Shown here one piece after another: positions 6,632 to 7,773 of a stretch of 7,773 bases of DNA. Positions within the stretch are counted from its first letter, which is position 1, and every line of letters begins with the position of its first letter. Origin of the DNA: Chromatiales bacterium (lineage in GTDB: Bacteria; Pseudomonadota; Gammaproteobacteria; UBA6429; Thiohalophilaceae); contig JALTLP010000032.1 in assembly GCA_027001895.1 (NCBI GenBank), forward strand, positions 1-7,773. The letters are read 5' to 3'. The position numbers and the translations under genes are program-made. The notes under the pieces are model-generated. The model saw only the letters and a program-made list of their open reading frames with translations. It was not told the DNA's origin and did no database searches.

Positions 6632-6775
6632 CGGCGTTTAAAGCTGCTGTAACATATTGATACTATTAGTGATTATTTGCTATAGAAAACACCGTCGATA
6701 CCGATATAGTAAGGTATAAATGTTATCAATAGCTCAACTTAGCAGAACAATCTGGAGCCACGGAGAGGATTTTTG
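6632..6775 (+). promoter_or_regulatory. Intergenic leader of the malate:quinone oxidoreductase gene
   Basis: These 144 bases separate the MFS stop from the mqo start and probably hold the mqo promoter. -10-like hexamers are TATAGT (6705-6710) and TATAAA (6715-6720). TTGCTA (6677-6682) is the best -35 but lies too far from both for a standard spacer. An 8-bp inverted repeat, TATTGATA (6655-6662) and TATCAATA (6724-6731), brackets these hexamers and could be two operator half-sites or chance. I see no obvious terminator for the MFS gene. Confidence 0.35.
6762..6768 (+). promoter_or_regulatory. Strong Shine-Dalgarno GGAGAGG for mqo
   Basis: GGAGAGG lies 7 nt before the ATG at 6776. It is the only strong ribosome binding site in the window and fixes the start of the edge-truncated gene. 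An in-frame TAG at 6740-6742 rules out a longer protein. Confidence 0.85.
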
Positions 6776-7773
6776 ATGGACAAAGGCCAGTACGACGTAC
6801 TTATTATCGGCGGGGGTATCTCGGGTACCGCCTTGCTGTACGAACTTGCGCAGTTTACCGATCTTTCGCATATCGGCCTTATTGAAAAATACAATGAACT
6901 GGCCGATGTAAACTCGCATGGTCGCAACAATAGCCAGACTCTTCACTGTGGTGATATCGAAACCAACTACACCATCGAAAAAGCCGTACAGGTAAAACAA
7001 ACTGCCTCGATGGTATTAAATTATGCGCAGCAACAAAGCAATCGTGACAGCTTAATTTATAAATATCCCAAAATGGTACTCGGTGTGGGTGAGCATGAAT
7101 GCCGATTCTTACGTGACCGTTACCAGTCTTTTAATAAACATTTTCCAACTATGCAGGTAATGGAACAAACGGATATTGCCGAAGTTGAACCCACCGTGGT
7201 AGAAGGGCGTAAGCAAGAAATTGTTGCTCTGGGAATACTTGATGAATACACCGCGGTTAACTACGGTGCGTTGGCTCAGTCTTTTGCTGAACAGGCGAGG
7301 CAGGTAAGTGACAAGACCATCGACATGCATATGCAAACACATGTTGATGCAATTACAAAGACGGATTCCGGTTACCGGGTTAAAACGGACAAGGGTAGCC
7401 TCGAAGCAAAGTTTGTCGTGGTTTCAGCCGGTGGCCACAGTTTATTGTTTGCCCATCGTATGGGGTATTGTCTGGAGTTTTCCTGTTTACCGATGGCTGG
7501 GAGCTTTTATTACACGCCACAAATGTTAAATGGAAAAGTTTATACAGTACAAAATGAAAAATTACCGTTTGCTGCCATACACGGTGACCCGGATGTTTTA
7601 GTGCCGGGCAAAACCCGCTTTGGTCCAACTGCGTTGGCCTTACCGATGTTGGAACGTTATAACCTGAAAACAGTGTTCGACTTTTTACAGGTCGTTAAGT
7701 TTGACAGTGGTGTTGCAAAAGTAATGTGGGATTTATTAAAAGTACCGGATATTCGCAATTATATGTTTAAAAA
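6776..7773 (+). CDS. mqo: Malate:quinone oxidoreductase, 3' end beyond the window
   Basis: Mqo is an FAD-dependent, membrane-associated enzyme that oxidises malate to oxaloacetate and passes the electrons to quinone, joining the TCA cycle to the respiratory chain. Only the first 332 codons are present; the reading frame is open to the right edge, and about a quarter of a typical 440-500-residue protein is missing. The N-terminal dinucleotide fold is clear: VLIIGGGISG with G12, G14 and G17, and E37 at the end of the second strand. The block NSHGRNNSQTLHCGDIETNY (46-65) and the later HGDPD...TRFGPTA region (269-285) match, as I recall them, the Helicobacter pylori HP0086-type Mqo rather than the E. 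coli type with its WNNAGTGH sequence. A different 2-hydroxyacid dehydrogenase of the same superfamily (LhgO-like) is the main alternative. Its own strong ribosome binding site and long leader suggest separate transcription from the MFS gene. Confidence 0.83.
   Translation, partial: MDKGQYDVLIIGGGISGTALLYELAQFTDLSHIGLIEKYNELADVNSHGRNNSQTLHCGDIETNYTIEKAVQVKQTASMVLNYAQQQSNRDSLIYKYPKMVLGVGEHECRFLRDRYQSFNKHFPTMQVMEQTDIAEVEPTVVEGRKQEIVALGILDEYTAVNYGALAQSFAEQARQVSDKTIDMHMQTHVDAITKTDSGYRVKTDKGSLEAKFVVVSAGGHSLLFAHRMGYCLEFSCLPMAGSFYYTPQMLNGKVYTVQNEKLPFAAIHGDPDVLVPGKTRFGPTALALPMLERYNLKTVFDFLQVVKFDSGVAKVMWDLLKVPDIRNYMFK

Overview
The window looks like a stretch of core chromosome from a gammaproteobacterium of moderate-to-low GC content. 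The evidence is a PrmB-type methyltransferase, a typical bifunctional-type chorismate synthase followed by an HcaT-like MFS transporter (an aroC neighbour I recall from pseudomonads), and a membrane GGDEF/EAL regulator. The genus cannot be fixed from this alone. I see no tRNA, rRNA, insertion sequence, integrase, CRISPR array or phage gene.

Layout: (1) 116-1590, + strand: a translationally coupled pair. mogA (molybdopterin adenylyltransferase) overlaps prmB (glutamine methyltransferase for ribosomal protein L3) by an ATGA. (2) 1633-3999, - strand: a 788-residue membrane protein with a periplasmic helical sensor, then PAS, GGDEF and EAL domains. It converges on prmB and diverges from aroC. (3) 4000-4300: a 301-base divergent intergenic region with roughly phased A-tracts. 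(4) 4301-6631, + strand: aroC (chorismate synthase) and an MFS transporter, separated by a plausible weak terminator. (5) 6776 to the right edge, + strand: the first 332 codons of an FAD-dependent malate:quinone oxidoreductase of the Helicobacter-like type. This gene is absent from simple ORF lists because its stop lies outside the window.

The genes do not form one pathway. mogA serves molybdenum cofactor synthesis, prmB ribosome maturation, aroC the last shared step of aromatic amino acid synthesis, and mqo the TCA cycle and respiratory chain. The GGDEF/EAL protein is a c-di-GMP signalling node placed, in reverse orientation, between two genes (prmB and aroC) that are often close neighbours in this class.

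I found no convincing undescribed system. The points most worth a second look are modest: an EAL domain whose signature reads EIL although every other catalytic position is kept, its placement between prmB and aroC, a duplicated His-rich pentapeptide in the central loop of the MFS transporter, and the A-tract phasing in the divergent promoter region.
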